Assembly: GCF_050947875.1 (NCBI RefSeq)
Contig: NW_027460291.1
Location: 31,123,589 to 31,187,588 of the forward strand
Reading direction: 5' to 3'
Length of the DNA: 64,000 nucleotides
From: Dermacentor variabilis
Lineage: Eukaryota; Arthropoda; Arachnida; Ixodida; Ixodidae
This document shows positions 1 through 11,280 of the stretch, piece by piece. Below the pieces are notes generated by a model. It saw nothing but the letters and a program-made list of their open reading frames with translations. It had not been told where the DNA came from and ran no database searches. How positions within the stretch are numbered: the first letter of the stretch is position 1; every line of letters begins with the position of its first letter. The position numbers were made by a program, and so were the translations under genes.

Positions 1-216
1 AGTCGTCCGGCAGGCGCCAGGCGATGTGTCTTCCGGCACTGACACAATTCGCAAGTTGCGACATAACGACGCACAGAGCGGTAGAGACTCGGCCAGAAGA
101 ACCGGCGTCGTGCGCAGTCGTACTTACGCAAAACTCCAAGCTGTCCCGCCGTCGGTGCATCGTGAAGTTTTTCGAGAACGACGAATCGCAGATGACGAGG
201 AAGGACAAGGAGCAAC
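1..216 (-). pseudogene. Ty3/gypsy integrase, N-terminal zinc-binding segment (partial)
   Basis: Translation of the minus strand gives the usual integrase start: HDAPTAGQLG, then FFWPSLYRSVRRYVATC and CQCRK. Integrase joins retroelement cDNA to chromosomal DNA, and this segment is its HHCC zinc finger. The first His and both Cys are present. The position normally held by the second His reads Gln (codon CAG), so zinc binding is probably lost in this copy. The catalytic core would lie beyond the left edge. The frame continues from the RNase H segment, as expected for one polyprotein. Confidence 0.8.
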
Positions 217-1085
217 TAAGGGCCGTCAGGGTTGATATCGCGGCGGTAGAGGATGCCGTCATGCAGCACAAACATGCGGCACGTGCCATCGGCGCGGCGA
301 AATTGCACTCCGGCGATGATGGACTGTAAGGATGCGTCGCGTTGTTGTTCAGCGCGCATGTCGGTCATGTCAGTCAAAGCCATCACGCAGGTCACCGGAT
401 CATGCGCAACAGGATCGGGAGGATCCACGGAGTGACTCGAAGGGCAGTCAGCGTCCTTGTGGAGGCGTCTAGTCTTGTAGTGGACATTAAATGAAAATTC
501 CTGGAGCCGCAAAGCCCAGCGACCAAGCCGTTCAGTCGGGTCCCGAAGGGAAGACAGCCAACAGAGTGCGTGATGGTCTGCGACGACCGAAAACGTGCCA
601 TCGTACAAATATGGCCGAAACTTGACCAACGCCCAAACTAAAGCCAAGCACTTCCGCTTGGTGATGGAGTACTATCTCTCGGCAGGAGACAGCAGGCGGC
701 TGGAGTAAGCTATCACGCACTCGGTACCATTCTGTTGTGGGGCGAGAACAGCGCCGATGCCATGTCCACTTGCGTCAGTGTGGACTTCGGTCGGTGTAGA
801 TAGACCAAAGTGGGCAAGTATCGGAGGGGTGGTCAGAAACCCGATGAGAGCGGCGAACGCGTGAGCCTCCTCCGGGCCCCATGATAATGGCGTGTTCTTC
901 TTTAGAAGATCTGTCAAAGGCCGGGCAATGTCGGCGAAGTTTTTAACGAAACGGCGAAAGTAAGAACACAGGCCGACGAAGCAGCGCACGTCAGAAGCAG
1001 AACGTGGCACAGGGAAACTGCGTATGGCGCGAACTTTTTCCGGATCTGGTTGGACACCGGATGCGTCAACGAGGTGTCCCAACAC
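216..1085 (-). pseudogene. Ty3/gypsy RT thumb/connection and RNase H
   Basis: The first part carries the connection region (LGHLVDASGVQPDPEKVRAI, then FVGLCSYFRRFVKNFA). RNase H follows with HTDASGHGIGAVL, AYSSRLLSPAER and VVADHHALCWL. RNase H degrades the RNA strand of the RNA-DNA hybrid during reverse transcription. A single in-frame TAG at 672-674 follows the SPAER motif, where related proteins continue with an Asn-Tyr-Ser sequence. The frame is otherwise open from 1085 to 216, suggesting relatively recent inactivation. Confidence 0.85.
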
Positions 1086-1142
1086 GGTAATCTGACGGCG
1101 CCCGAATTGACACTTCGTGGAGTTCAGTTGAATGCCGGCTTT

Positions 1143-1640
1143 TCAGAAGACCGCAAGAATTGCAGCGAGTTGGGTAAGGTGGCTGCCGAACGTGGGAGAA
1201 AAAACAATAACGTCGTCAAGGTAACAAAGACAGGTGGTACATTTGTAGCCTCGCAGAAGAGAGTCCATCATACGTTCAAATGTCGCCTGAGCATTGCATA
1301 GGCCAAAGGGCATGACTTTGAACTGATGTAAGCCATCCGGCGTGATGAAGACCGTCTTCTCGCGGTACATTTCATCAACTGAAATCTGCCAGTAGCCGGA
1401 TCGGCGATCAATGGATGAGAAGTATTTAGCTCCGTTCAAGCAGTCCAAGGCGTCATCGATGTGTGGTAGTGGGTAGACGTCTTTTGGCATGATCTTGTTT
1501 AAGTGGCGATAATCGGCGCAAAAACACCAGGTACCATATTTATTTTTCACATGGACGACAGGCGAAGTCCAGGGCTGGCTGGTGGCTCGATGACCCCTTT
1601 GCGGATCATTTTGTCCACTTCGGATTGGTTGAATCGACGT
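1143..1640 (-). pseudogene. Ty3/gypsy reverse transcriptase core
   Basis: The palm motifs are in order: YGTWCFCADYRHLNKI, YPLPHIDDALDCLNGAKYF, SSIDRRSGYWQI (motif A Asp), VMPFGLCNAQATFERMM, and CYLDDVIVFS (motif C, intact YLDD). The enzyme copies element RNA into DNA in cytoplasmic particles. A TGA at 1143-1145 truncates the frame just before the connection region and fits a C-to-T change of an Arg codon. Catalytic Asp residues are retained, so damage is by truncation rather than active-site loss. Confidence 0.9.
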
Positions 1641-2111
1641 TCAGCATGCGATACCTGATAGGGACGCCGACGAATAGGATTCGTGTCTCCAGTGTTCGTA
1701 CGGTGGTGAACAACAGATATTTGGCCTAAAGCCTGTCGCCGAAATCAAAGATGGCATTGTACGATTCAAGCAGGATACGTATGTCCGTGGCCTGTGCAGA
1801 GGTGAGGTCAGGTGTAATCATTTTCGCGCAGTCATCCGTTAAGGAACCAAAGCTGTGAGCTGCAATTGGCGCTATTAAGCCCCTCTCGGCATTCAGACTC
1901 TCAATGTCAAATTCAGAACCATAGAAATGCTGGCCAAGAACACGCCGGCCGGAATCACAGGCTGAAATTGAAAAGCGGTAGAACGACGTCGTTATTAGTA
2001 ACCGTGACCAACGTATGCGGAATAGCAACGCTCCGGTTCAAAAGCACGTCGATGATGAGGCGAAGCACATATTCACCGTCAGGAACCTGTGGCTGGACGG
2101 TCAAAGTGACG

Positions 2112-2500
2112 TTAAGTAACTGCCTCGGGTGACAGACGCACATCGTGAAGCGAGCACAAGTGCGGTGGAGCGGTACTCGGAGCATCGGCGAGTTGAGGCA
2201 GTTCCAACTGAAGAACGCCGGCCGCGCAGTCGATGAGAGCAGAATGAGTGGATAAAAAGTCCAAGCCAAGGATAACGTCGTGAGGGCAGTTGTCGATCAC
2301 AGCAAAGAGAACAGAAGTAGGGCGACCGGCTATAATTAGACACGCAGTACACACTCCAAGAACAACTAGCACGCCGTCGCTGGCCACACAAAGCACTCGG
2401 GCAACTGCTGGGATGAGGACCTTCATTAAACGTTTACATATAGGCTAGAACTCATCACAGAAAAGTGGGCTCCAGTGTCGACGAGTGCTTGAATACACCG
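2112..2500 (-). pseudogene. Ty3/gypsy aspartic protease (frameshifted)
   Basis: The active-site triad is readable near 2480 as ALVDTGAHFSVMSSSL. The second conserved block, NCPHDVILGLDFLSTHSAL, lies at about 2250-2300 in another frame. The frame changes near 2435, where a TATATG run appears to have gained bases. The protease cleaves the Gag-Pol polyprotein during particle maturation. Its position between gag and RT matches Ty3/gypsy order. Confidence 0.8.
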
Positions 2501-3000
2501 TCCATTTTAAAGTCTAATACACTTCTTGTGGGCACACACAGAGGATTTGCTGCGGTAGTAGGCAATGCAGCGCCACCTCCGCGGGCTACATTTATTAATT
2601 TTCCGAAACGGGGCAGTCAAACGCCACAGGCGACGAAAGGCAACGTGGCTGCGGCGAACGGGACTGGTGTCCGCGCGGCGATGGTGAGCGGCTGTACCAC
2701 GTGTTCCGAGCAGAGTTGGCGCTGTTAGACTCGGTGATGGGTGAAGCATTGCGGGCATATGCATAAAAACGGCTTAGCTTGGTCGGCGTGCGAGGTGTTC
2801 AGCGCCACGAGTTGCGACAGTATCGGGCGACATGACCAATGCGGCGACAGGTGAAATATATCGGCTGGTCGTCCACAGTCCTTCACTCAATCGGGTTGCG
2901 ATAACGCGGAGAGAAGCGTCGGGGTGTAGCGAAAATAGTAGAAGGGCGTTCGTTAGCTCTGGGATTGGCGACAGCACATACAGAATGTAAACCAATGTTT

Positions 3001-3690
3001 TCAATTTCCTGGCGAACGATGGCTTGTACGAGAGGATCGAACGGAAAACGTGGTAGCGTCAGGGCTACGCGCACAGAAAGCTGCGGGCGCCATCGCATCC
3101 AGTTCACGTAGAACGATTCGCACCACGTCCTCTGATGGCAATGCATGCTGCTGTAAGGGTTGATCTTCACACGTCGACGTTGCGGCACTATTGGGAATTC
3201 TGGCGACGCGTCGGCTTTTGGCCTGCTCGAATGGTCGGCACTCTTTAATGATAGCATCAACTTTAGAGCAGCTCTTGCACATGAGCAGATTAAAGGCGTC
3301 GTCAGCAATGCCCTTAAGCACGTGCCCGACCTTCTCAGCTTCTGTCATGTCGTCATCAGCTTTGCGCCAAAGTGCCAGCACGTCCTGGATGTACGAGACA
3401 TAGGGCTCCGTGGCGGACTGGGCACGGGAGGCCAGTTCCTGCTTTGCGGCAATATTACGGCCGACTGGTTTGCCAAACAACTCTGCAAACTTTGCTTTGC
3501 ATTGGTCCCAGCTGGTTAGCTCCTCTTCGTGGTATTCGTACCACACCTTTGCCGTGCCTCTTAGGTAGAACAACAGGTTAGCTAGCATTAGCGTTGGGTC
3601 CCATCTGTTGATTCCATTCACGCGTTCGTACATAGCCACCCACTTTTCGACGTCGGCGCCATCGGTCCCGCAGAAAGTTCAAGGATCCTT
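3001..3690 (-). pseudogene. Ty3/gypsy gag (capsid region)
   Basis: The frame has the retrotransposon gag signature: a WDPTLMLANLLFYLRGTAK block, WYEYHEEELTSWDQCKAKF, then YIQDVLALWRKADDDMTEAEK and VGHVLKGIADDAF. Gag forms the particle that packages element RNA. Translation upstream to about 3690 adds TFCGTDGADVEKWVAMYERV after an in-frame stop near 3675. About 500 bp between this capsid region and protease (2500-3000) should contain the nucleocapsid part, but no clear zinc knuckle was found there. Confidence 0.8.
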
Positions 3691-3842
3691 GGGTTGCACA
3701 ACCACAACCGAAGGTTAAAGCGATGTACCTGGCGATGGTGACGTTGGAGGCGGCAACGACGTTGATCCCGCGTGCTCACCGTCATTCATGGTGCGGACGG
3801 TGGTGCGACGTCCATTGCGGAGCTCCGTTTCCAACCGTGGAA

Positions 3843-3859
3843 CCCCGCACCTCCCACCA
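3843..3859 (-). other. candidate primer-binding site
   Basis: On the minus strand the segment begins TGGTGGGAGGTGCGGGG, three bases inside the candidate LTR end. TGG is the complement of the CCA end of a tRNA, and the longer match looks like a tRNA acceptor and T-stem complement. The priming tRNA was not identified. Confidence 0.5.
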
Positions 3860-3862
3860 ATA

Positions 3863-4281
3863 TGTTCCGGGGATGTTGCGAATATAGATAGACTATATTT
3901 ACAATATATATATACAGGATGGGTTACAGTAGTTAAGATGGCTGACCACCAACAACACACAGCAGTCAGCGTCTTCGATCTTCTTCCTCCCTCTCTTCTT
4001 GCATGTTTCCGTAACAAGATATATATATATATACATATATATATATTGGTAAGTGACCTTCGCAGTACGTGCCACCTGGGATCGCTCTGCCGCCGCTGCT
4101 CTGTCCGCATTGACGCGCGACGCCAACAACGGCAGCTGCAGTACCTTGCATATAATTTCTCCTTTGACTTCTGCAGTACATGTTCGTTTTTTGTACGCTT
4201 TATCACAAAGCCCGACACGGAGGGCTCCTTCCAAGGGGAGCGGAGGTTAGGTAGATGCCGCTTTAGCGGGCCCAGGTGGCA
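3863..4281 (-). repeat. candidate 5' LTR of the Ty3/gypsy element
   Basis: Immediately outside the primer-site-like segment the plus strand starts TGTTCCGGGG. A possible outer end, GGTGGCA, lies at 4275-4281, giving a TG...CA segment of about 419 bp. It contains (AT)-rich microsatellite stretches near 3900 and 4019-4047. The outer boundary cannot be confirmed because the partner LTR is outside the window. Confidence 0.4.
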
Positions 4282-4290
4282 CGTATACTG
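4063..4290. repeat. inverted repeat of about 18 bp within or at the LTR
   Basis: CAGTACGTGCCACCTGGG at 4063-4080 is matched in inverse at 4271-4290, with a two-base TA difference in one arm. The arms enclose about 190 bp. This could be the ends of a small DNA element nested in the LTR, or promoter/terminal structure of the LTR itself. No convincing target duplication was found. Confidence 0.45.
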
Positions 4291-4755
4291 TAAAGTTCGT
4301 CTCCCTTGTGGATTACCCGATTGCAGTTGCAATAAAAAAGGCTGAAAACTGCGTCAATGAAAGTTATCTTTGTCATCGACAGACCTAGTTTTCAATCGCA
4401 CATTATGAAGCATTACAGTCTAATGTTGCCAACATTTTAGGAAGCTTGTCACTAAAGTGAGACAAAGAAAAGTCACTAAAACTCGAGCTACTACTGTGAA
4501 GTCGATTTTAAGAATGTAGGTATTTTGAAACACTCTTATATAAGCTAGTGTGAAGTAAATAATTTACCTAGACGTGTCATGTTGGTCTAATGTTTGCGCA
4601 GCTGGAGGAAAACAGTAAATTTACCAACACAGTATAGATGGCTTTAGCTTTAGTAATGTATTTAATGTATTTACTATAGTATAAGCGAATATCGAAGTTT
4701 CGAATATGAATAGTTGCTCTGTAATATTTTCTTCGTATTCGAAAATGAAGAAGAA
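4291..4755. other. no gene seen
   Basis: AT-rich sequence without a coherent reading frame, RNA gene or recognisable repeat. Confidence 0.5.
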
Positions 4756-5020
4756 GAACGTAAACTTTATTCTCAAATCAATGAGATTCGAGTTCGGCGT
4801 CTTTTTAGTGGGTCTTGGCACCCGCCGCGGACGCGGTTCCGAGACCTCGTCTCGAAGCGGCTTCCTCGGCTCGCTGGACTGCCCAGAGTTGTGTTTTCAG
4901 GTTCGAGCTGAGCAGTGCGGTCTTCCAGTGCGAGCGGAGGCTGGCGGTGGAAGAGACGGAGGGGTTGGCACTGCCCGACTTGTTTGTTAAGTCCTGGCAC
5001 TCCCATAACATGTGATTAAG
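4756..5020 (-). mobile_element. I-like LINE, 3' terminal fragment
   Basis: The minus strand encodes a short C-terminus beginning with a Cys-containing LWECQDL and ending WAVQRAEEAASRRG, followed by a stop and an AATAAA signal (AGAATAAAGTTT). The same end, WECP then QLA..AEEA, occurs at 14.0 kb and in a variant form at 22.75 kb. It is therefore the last part of an ORF2 with C-terminal zinc-finger/RNase H architecture, 5'-truncated as is common for LINEs. Confidence 0.6.
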
Positions 5021-5239
5021 TGAGACTTAATCATATTCTAAAATGAACTATTCGGTATTTTCGAATATCAAAACGCCCGAATATTTCGTAACAACCGACT
5101 GTTCAAATAGGGTTAGTGTTCTCCATCTGCTGAACAAAGTATCGCAAACTATAATTATCAGAAGTAAAGCAGCGACAAGGTTTTTGACGCAAGGCAGTAA
5201 CCATATCGGTAATACAAGCTTTGTTTTCGGTTTTGCGGG
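5021..5239. other. no gene seen
   Basis: AT-rich spacer between the LINE fragment and a SINE. Nothing recognised. Confidence 0.5.
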
Positions 5240-5466
5240 ACCCGCCGTGGTTGCATAGCCGCTATGGTGTTGGGCTGCTAAGCGCGAGGTCGTGGGATCG
5301 AATCCCGGCCACAGCGGCCGCGTTTCGATGGGGGGTGAAATGCGAAACACCCGTGTACTTAGATTTAAGTGCACGTTGAAGAACCCTAAATGGTACTAAG
5401 TCCCTCGACCCTACGGCGTGCCTAATAATCAGGTCGTGATTTTGGTGCGTAAAACCCCATAATTTA
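5240..5466 (+). mobile_element. Ruka-type tRNA-derived SINE
   Basis: A tRNA-like head starts CCCGCCGTGGTTGC and carries B-box-like GGGATCGAATCCC. The body follows: CGTTTCGATGGGGG, GTGCACGTTGAAGAACCC, CTACGGCGTGCCTAATAATC, and the end GTAAAACCCCATAATTTA. The order matches the other copies at 15.3, 16.1, 28.8, 46.8 and 50.4 kb. SINEs of this kind are transcribed by RNA polymerase III and moved by LINE enzymes. The Ruka assignment is from knowledge of ixodid tick repeats, not a search. Confidence 0.85.
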
Positions 5467-5523
5467 ATTCTTTCGCAGTGGAAGTGTTGCGCTGGTTAAC
5501 AAATCTTGGATTAGATCTTGTAT

Positions 5524-5690
5524 ACATACATAAATACCCAAGACTGCATAGACGGGGGAACTCGTCGCAGTAGCACAATTTGTAGGGCAACGCGCGCGTA
5601 ATGCAGAGGTTGTGGATTCGGCTCTCACCGTGAGCAAGTTGAGTTTTCCACCATTTCCCATGAGCGTCTCATTTTTGCACTTCAATTAGA
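5524..5690 (+). repeat. diverged tRNA-like repeat (relative of the 46.5-kb foldback)
   Basis: The segment reads AAATACCCAAGACTGCATAG, GGGGGAACTCG, a degenerate tRNA-like stretch with GAGGTTGTGGATTCGGCTC, then CAAGTTGAGTTTTCCACC. The element at 46.48-46.61 kb has the same blocks in the same order, including AAATACCCAAG upstream and a thymine-rich tail downstream. The copy here is not accompanied by an inverted duplicate. The anticodon region is too eroded to assign. Confidence 0.55.
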
Positions 5691-8536
5691 AACTACAAAT
5701 AACTTATCCTGTGCTTTCCGTTTCTTCATTATCTGTTGTTTTCATATGGTTCTGACTAACAAATACGCGCGAGCGTTCTTACATATCCGGGCCCCTCGGT
5801 TCCCCTTCTTTACGTCCAATACTTGACAATCGGCTATATTGTGCTGATGGCCTACCAATTAGTCTTTCTTGCAGCCTAGTCATGTAGGAGTTTTGTTTCT
5901 TACCCTACAACCAGTCATGTTTTTTCTTGTAAAAGGCTGTGAATTCTTTCCAGGGCACACAAATACCCCCTTAGTGTTTTATTCTCCTTTTCCATAACTT
6001 CTGATATTTTTTCAACAACTATTTGTTATGCGTTTTTTAAAAGTTGGTCAGTTTCAAATGCCTGTCATTCTTGGAAAGCTTGTTGCCACCAGGCTTAAAG
6101 GTGTCAAGCGGCTACCGGCTATCCGTGTAGTTCGTTTCATGACTGTTGTAATCTTGTGTTTAAAACTATCTTAATTCTGCGTGATAGCTGACTGTCTATT
6201 CAATGCAAGCGTGTTCCTAATTATACTGAAACAAATATCCATGCTGTAAGCGTGTGCGTCTGCGTTTGTCTATTCGATATTCGATACTTACTATTCGTAT
6301 TCGATTCGTATTTGAAGAAGTCAATATTCGATCGTCTACCTCTAATATTTACATACTGGATTACGACAGCTTAAATTTTTCATTATCTTCAGCTCGGAAG
6401 GTTACAAATACAGCTCGATCCAAAAGAACACAAGCAACGCAGTTTTCATGGCTGGAAAATGCATTTGACCTGCATATTGTCCCTAAATTTTTTGTGCTTC
6501 TCGACATTCGTGGTAACAGAACTAGATACTGTGCAACGTGCTTGGCCACATGTTATTAACATGGCAATGACAATTACCCGAGCTTTGTACAGGTTAAATA
6601 CCATATTTTCGCCCTTGATCTAGCTGAAAGCCGCCGTGAAGTACTGATTGGTCCGAAACGCGTGAGAAACGGAAGCGATTTGTTCAGTACCGCGTGAACG
6701 AGCTAAGCCATTCCGATATTTACGCTTTTTCGCAGTTGATATGTCTTACTCATCTGCTGTGTTCTAAATCTGAACATAAAATTTATTACACTTGGTTTTT
6801 GTAAATTAGTTCTCTGACACGCTTGCCAAGCGTCTACCAATCGAATGGATTTAGTGACACCGCTGAACTCACAGCGTTTAAACGCTGCGGGTTCACAGAA
6901 GTTTTGTAATATTCAATTATATGCACATTCAATAGGTTTTGTAAATAGTAAATAAAGTTCAATTTTGTAACCACATTGTCAAGGTTATGGCGACCACTGT
7001 GCTGTGAAGCACTATAACAATGTGAAGGCTACCAATGTGAAGGCAACCGTTTGTTCATCATGGTCACGGAGCCTATGCATCGTACAGCGAGTTTCGGCCA
7101 CTTGCGTGTGGCTTTTGAATATCAAAGCGCGTTCTTCAAGGCCATTTCCAAGCAATATTATAAAACTTATAAGTGGTCAAAATATCGCCAACTGTTCATT
7201 CAAGTCATTAAGAAAGTCCCTGATTGCTAAATAGCGAACTTTGCCGTAAAAAGACAAAAAAGTCGCACAAGCTAGCGTCAAAATCGCTAAAATGGCAAAA
7301 CTGATAAAATACCGGTAAATTATAAAAGCAAGTTTGATTTTCTGCTTTCAAAGATGGTTAGGTTAGACGGCCCCAACAAACACGGGATGATGCAAGTGAT
7401 GGTAGATTAAACTTGTTTTGGACAGCCTGGCGATAGCTTTCTCAGCAACGTACACGCTTGCAAGGCATATGTCCCGCAGGCGTCTCGCACCGCCGAGTAA
7501 GGAGTGACGCGTCATCTGCTGCAGAACTTGGAGGCGAGGCCCGAAAGCAGGGGATGCGTGATAAATAAAACGTACCTATGTGAGCCCAATTCTGAGAGAA
7601 AACTTGGCTTCAGTTGTTGTTTTGTTGTATTTGTGCAATGTGCAGCCGGCAGAGCCCATTTTCACAAGCGTGTGTGCGTAGGGGAGCAGATAAATGGCCT
7701 ACTTTTCCTTTTCAATTCTGACTGTAGGAGGAGGGGCACACCTCCTCCCGAACCCGTAGATACACCTATGACAAGCATGGTGTCGTACGCGTGCAGGCAA
7801 ATATAAACACATCTCACTAGATGACCACGAGCACTCGTTGTCGCAACGGTGACGTGATGAAGACCGCCAGCAGCGAGAAGCGAACGCTTCGTGCTGCCTC
7901 AGTTTCACCGCGAGAACGCCTTTCAATACCGAATAAGTGAAAGCAGTCTTGAAAGTTCTGGGAACCCCAATTGCACTATTGATCGAGGTTCAATTGCACT
8001 ATTGACAGACCAAGTAGCCCGAATCAATGTCTAGATCAAGACTTGAAAGTCTACTGCAGACTTTCAGAGGTGGGGAAATTTACGAACTGTTACCGAGTAG
8101 ACTCTGTGTGCTGTATAGCCACCAGTGACTAGTGCGCTGAAGGCCCAATGTGGCCGAGACTATACGTGCAGCTGGTGGAGAGGCCAGACCCCCATTATCA
8201 GTGCTTCAAGCCGCTTTCTGTAGACTCGAGGGATCTTGGTTGGATCTGGCCCGGGTTTCCCGGGTTTGAAAAGTGGGGGCTAAATGACCCACTTTGCCCC
8301 CCCCCCCAGTCCTGAGAGTGGAGGGGCAAGTGCCCCCTTGCCCCCCCTCCTGGTTGATACGCCTATGCGCATTGGCAATGCCAAGAGATGTGCCCTCACA
8401 TTACTTTTGTAAAATTTGACGGTGTTAAATGATGTACCCTTACATTGTGTATGTAGCCATTCATGGCGATAGTGTTTATTGCGTTCCGCTAACAATTATG
8501 TAACATCACCTCGTTTTGTGTACCTTAGTATACGCC
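5691..8536. other. 2.8 kb without a supported gene
   Basis: AT-rich and repetitive in texture (for example ATTCGATATTCGATACTTAC near 6275-6295). There is a C-rich patch at 8299-8312 and 8335-8350. Several reading frames of 70-100 codons occur, but none has a recognisable motif, codon bias or exon-like boundaries. Confidence 0.5.
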
Positions 8537-8925
8537 TCATCATCATCATCAGCAGCAGCAGCCTGGTTACGCCCACTGCAGGGCAAAGGCCACTCCCATA
8601 CTTCTCCAACTACCCTGGTCATGTACTAATTGTGGCCATGTTGTCCCTGCAAACTTCTTAATCTCATCCGCCCACCTAACTTTCTGCCGCCCTCTGCTAC
8701 GCTTCCCTTCCCTTGGAATCCATTCCGGAACTCTTAATGACCATCGGTTATCTTCCCTCCTCATTACGTGTCCTGCCCATGCCCCATTTCTTTTTCTTGA
8801 TTTCAACTAAGATATCATTAACTCGCGTTTGTTCCCTCACCCAATCTGCTCTTTTCTTATCCCTTAACGTTACACCTATCATTCTTCTTTCCATAGCTCG
8901 TTGCGTCGTCCTCAATTTACGTCTT
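8537..8925 (-). mobile_element. RTE-clade LINE, 3' end fragment
   Basis: The minus strand encodes the RTE ORF2 C-terminus: WAGHVMRREDNRWSLRVPEW, GRGRQKVRWADEIKKFAGT, and a last block ending FALQW. A tail of ATGATG repeats follows. The nucleotide sequence is nearly identical to the 3' end of the long RTE copy at 36.3-39.1 kb, but it retains about 125 bp that the long copy has lost. It is 5'-truncated. Confidence 0.85.
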
Positions 8926-8965
8926 ACGTCTCATATACTCGTTATCTCTTTCCATTCCTTGTAAT

Positions 8966-10690
8966 TTATTTTATTTTATTTCAGATACTGTCAATCCCAG
9001 TGGGATTTTTACAGGTTGGGCATATATTATATACGCACAAATAGCGATAAAAACAGGTTTATATAATTTCAACAATTATATTTGCAATCGACACGAAGCA
9101 GATATACACATATGGCAGGAAATAAAACATGAATGATACAGTGCATTTGGCAAAAAGGGGTGGAATTGCATAGGCAAATACAATGCTTATACAGATTTTA
9201 TCTCATACAACGACGTGAGTGGTGTGTTATTTCCGGCTAGCATAACCTAATTATTGCGCTACAGTTCTTCTACAAGGGTGACCAATTTCGGCAACGATGT
9301 GTTAGTCGTTATGCAGGGGTCCAGGCTATTCCATTCTCTTATTGCAAGAGGAAAGAACGAATATAAAACAGTCAGTGCGAAACGCATAATCTTTAAGTGT
9401 TAGTGAATGTTTATGGTGGGAAGGTCTGGCGTCAGCTAGGTATATATGAAACGAAGTATTTATTCGTAATGCATTGTGTATTAATTGGAACAATACTTTT
9501 AGTATTGCTAGTTTGGCGCGGTTTCGCAGAGTACGAATACAAGCTTGTTTAGCAGTTGGATAGGTGAATCGCTAATTTTGTATTTGTTAATGATGAATCT
9601 AATTGTCTTTCGCTGCACTCTTTCTAGTTTCTTAATAAGCTGTTGTGTATGAGTAAACCAAATTGTGTTACCATATTCGAGAACTGGGCGAATAAATGCG
9701 TTGTATGATAGCAGTTTAATTTCTGGTGGCGCAGCTCGAAGTCTTCTTCTGAGGAAGAACAGCCGTTTTAAAGTAGATGGTATGATACTGTTAATATGCG
9801 ATTCCCATCATAGGTCATGTGAAATGATGAAGCCAAGATATTTATGCTCATGAACTCGGGTGAGTGGTATGTTATTGATAGTGCATTCGAAGTCCGACCT
9901 TTGTTTTTTGAGGGTTATAGATAAAAAAGCAGTATTTTTAATGTTCAGTTCCGTCTGCCACTTTTTACACCACATCACTACATCATGAAGGGCGCTGTTT
10001 AGATCAACGTGATCATTCATACAGTTAATTTCATTATAAAGAATGCAGTTGTCGACAAAAAGATCAATTTTAACTCGGATTTTAGAGGGAAAATCATTAA
10101 TAAACATAAGGAATAAAGTGGGAGCAAGCATGCACCCTTGAGGCACCCCCGATGTAACTGTGGCAATGGAAGGAATTTCATTGTTAACAACAACATACTG
10201 ACACCGGTCGGTTAAGTAAACTTCAATCCAATTGACAACACAGCCGCTGCGTAAAGTTGTTTTCAGTTTGCTGATTAGATTTTTATGAGTTACTCTATTA
10301 AACGCCTTCGAAAACTCTAATGCTATTAAGTCAGCTTGTTTTTGATTATCAGTGCTTTGGGATAAGTCATGCGTTAATTCAAGTAATTGGGTTATGTTTG
10401 AAAGTCACCGCCGGAAACCATGTTGGATAGGCGATAATATTTGTGCTTGCTCTAGATAGCTCGCGATCAGCTTTAGTATGGTATGCTCTAATAATTTTCC
10501 TACTGTGGACGTTAGCGATATTGGTCTGCAATTACCGACATCACTTTTGCTTCCTGCTTCATGAACGGGGATTACTTTCGCTATTTTCCATTCTTTTGCA
10601 AGACTACATGTTGATAAGGATTTGTTAAATATTAGATGCAGATTTTTCGCGTGGACTTCGGCATATCTTTCCACGGTTCCACTTATAAAG
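8966..10690 (-). mobile_element. CR1-like LINE, 5'-truncated
   Basis: The minus strand runs from an interrupted RT domain near 10674 to a 3' untranslated region and an (AAATA)n tail at 8966-8980. A C-terminal block, LEYGNTIWFTHTQQLIKKLE, is readable near 9600-9680. No endonuclease or RNase H is present. Truncation at the 5' side is usual for target-primed reverse transcription. Confidence 0.8.
9808..10674 (-). pseudogene. CR1-like reverse transcriptase (one stop, DD changed)
   Basis: One frame from 10674 to 9808 holds EWKIAKVIPVHEAG, NCRPISLTSTVGKLLE, QHGFRR, ADLIALEFSKAFNRVTHKNL, TSGVPQGCMLAPTLFLMFIN and IDLFVDNCILY. It is broken by a single TGA at 10405-10407. The enzyme would copy LINE RNA at a nicked chromosomal target. 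Motif C normally reads FADD. Here it is FVDN, so the second catalytic Asp is Asn. In motif A the expected Asp reads Glu (ALEFSKAF). The copy is inactive. Confidence 0.85.
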
Positions 10691-11280
10691 ATATATATTG
10701 TATAATCCCGCCTTCACACAATACTCCTGCTGGAGGGTGTGAGGTTTTTTGAATAAAATAAAATAAAATAAACTACATGGCCAAGTGAGAATATAATGCC
10801 ACCGTGGAAATTCTTCCTGAGCGCGCGTGAGCGATATATGTGGCAAGCTGAGCATTTATAAGCATAGATGACAGGGCGGTTACAGGCACGCCTCTGGGCA
10901 GGCGCGAACAGTGTAAAGCGGAGGCGAAGAGTGTATGCGTACGGCGCCACGCAGAGCCGAACCCTGCGCGCTGCCTTAATTCCAAGCTCGTGTATGCACG
11001 CGCGCGTCGCGCTTCGCGACCTGCTCTTTCTGCGGCAACGCTTCCATAGCCAAACAGCTTACTGGACTGACGAAAGAAGACGAATTGAAACGGCGCCCCT
11101 TTGTTCGCTTGTATACTATACCTTGCGTTGTTACTCGGTTTAGTCCCAATAACACATGTATACCAACCAAGAAAAGTTGGCACTCCTTTGCTTAACTGCG
11201 CGCGCGCGAGTGTTCGTTGACCGCAACTCTCCGCTTCACCGGCACCCTGTGTTTTGCATATGCCTGCGTACTAGGGTTCA
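10691..11280. other. no gene seen; possible LINE tail at 10715-10770
   Basis: A plus-strand stretch ends in GAATAAAATAAAATAAAATA at about 10754, like the 3' tail of a CR1 copy in the opposite orientation to its neighbour. The rest, GC-richer with a GCGCGCGCG run near 11200, has no supported feature. Confidence 0.4.

Larger units (their letters stand above)
1..4281 (-). mobile_element. Ty3/gypsy LTR retrotransposon, partial (5' side)
   Basis: The minus strand holds, in element order, a candidate LTR, a primer-binding-site-like segment, gag, aspartic protease, reverse transcriptase, RNase H and the start of integrase. This is the Ty3/gypsy order, in which integrase follows RNase H. The element leaves the window on the left, so the rest of integrase and the 3' LTR are not seen. 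At least three in-frame stops (near 3675, 1143-1145 and 672-674) and a frameshift inside protease near 2435 show an inactive copy. Clade within Ty3/gypsy was not determined. Confidence 0.9.

Noticed and set aside
3715..4345. frames of about 200 codons on both strands in the Ty3/gypsy LTR region
   Set aside because: They cover non-coding LTR and microsatellite sequence and show no gag or env features.
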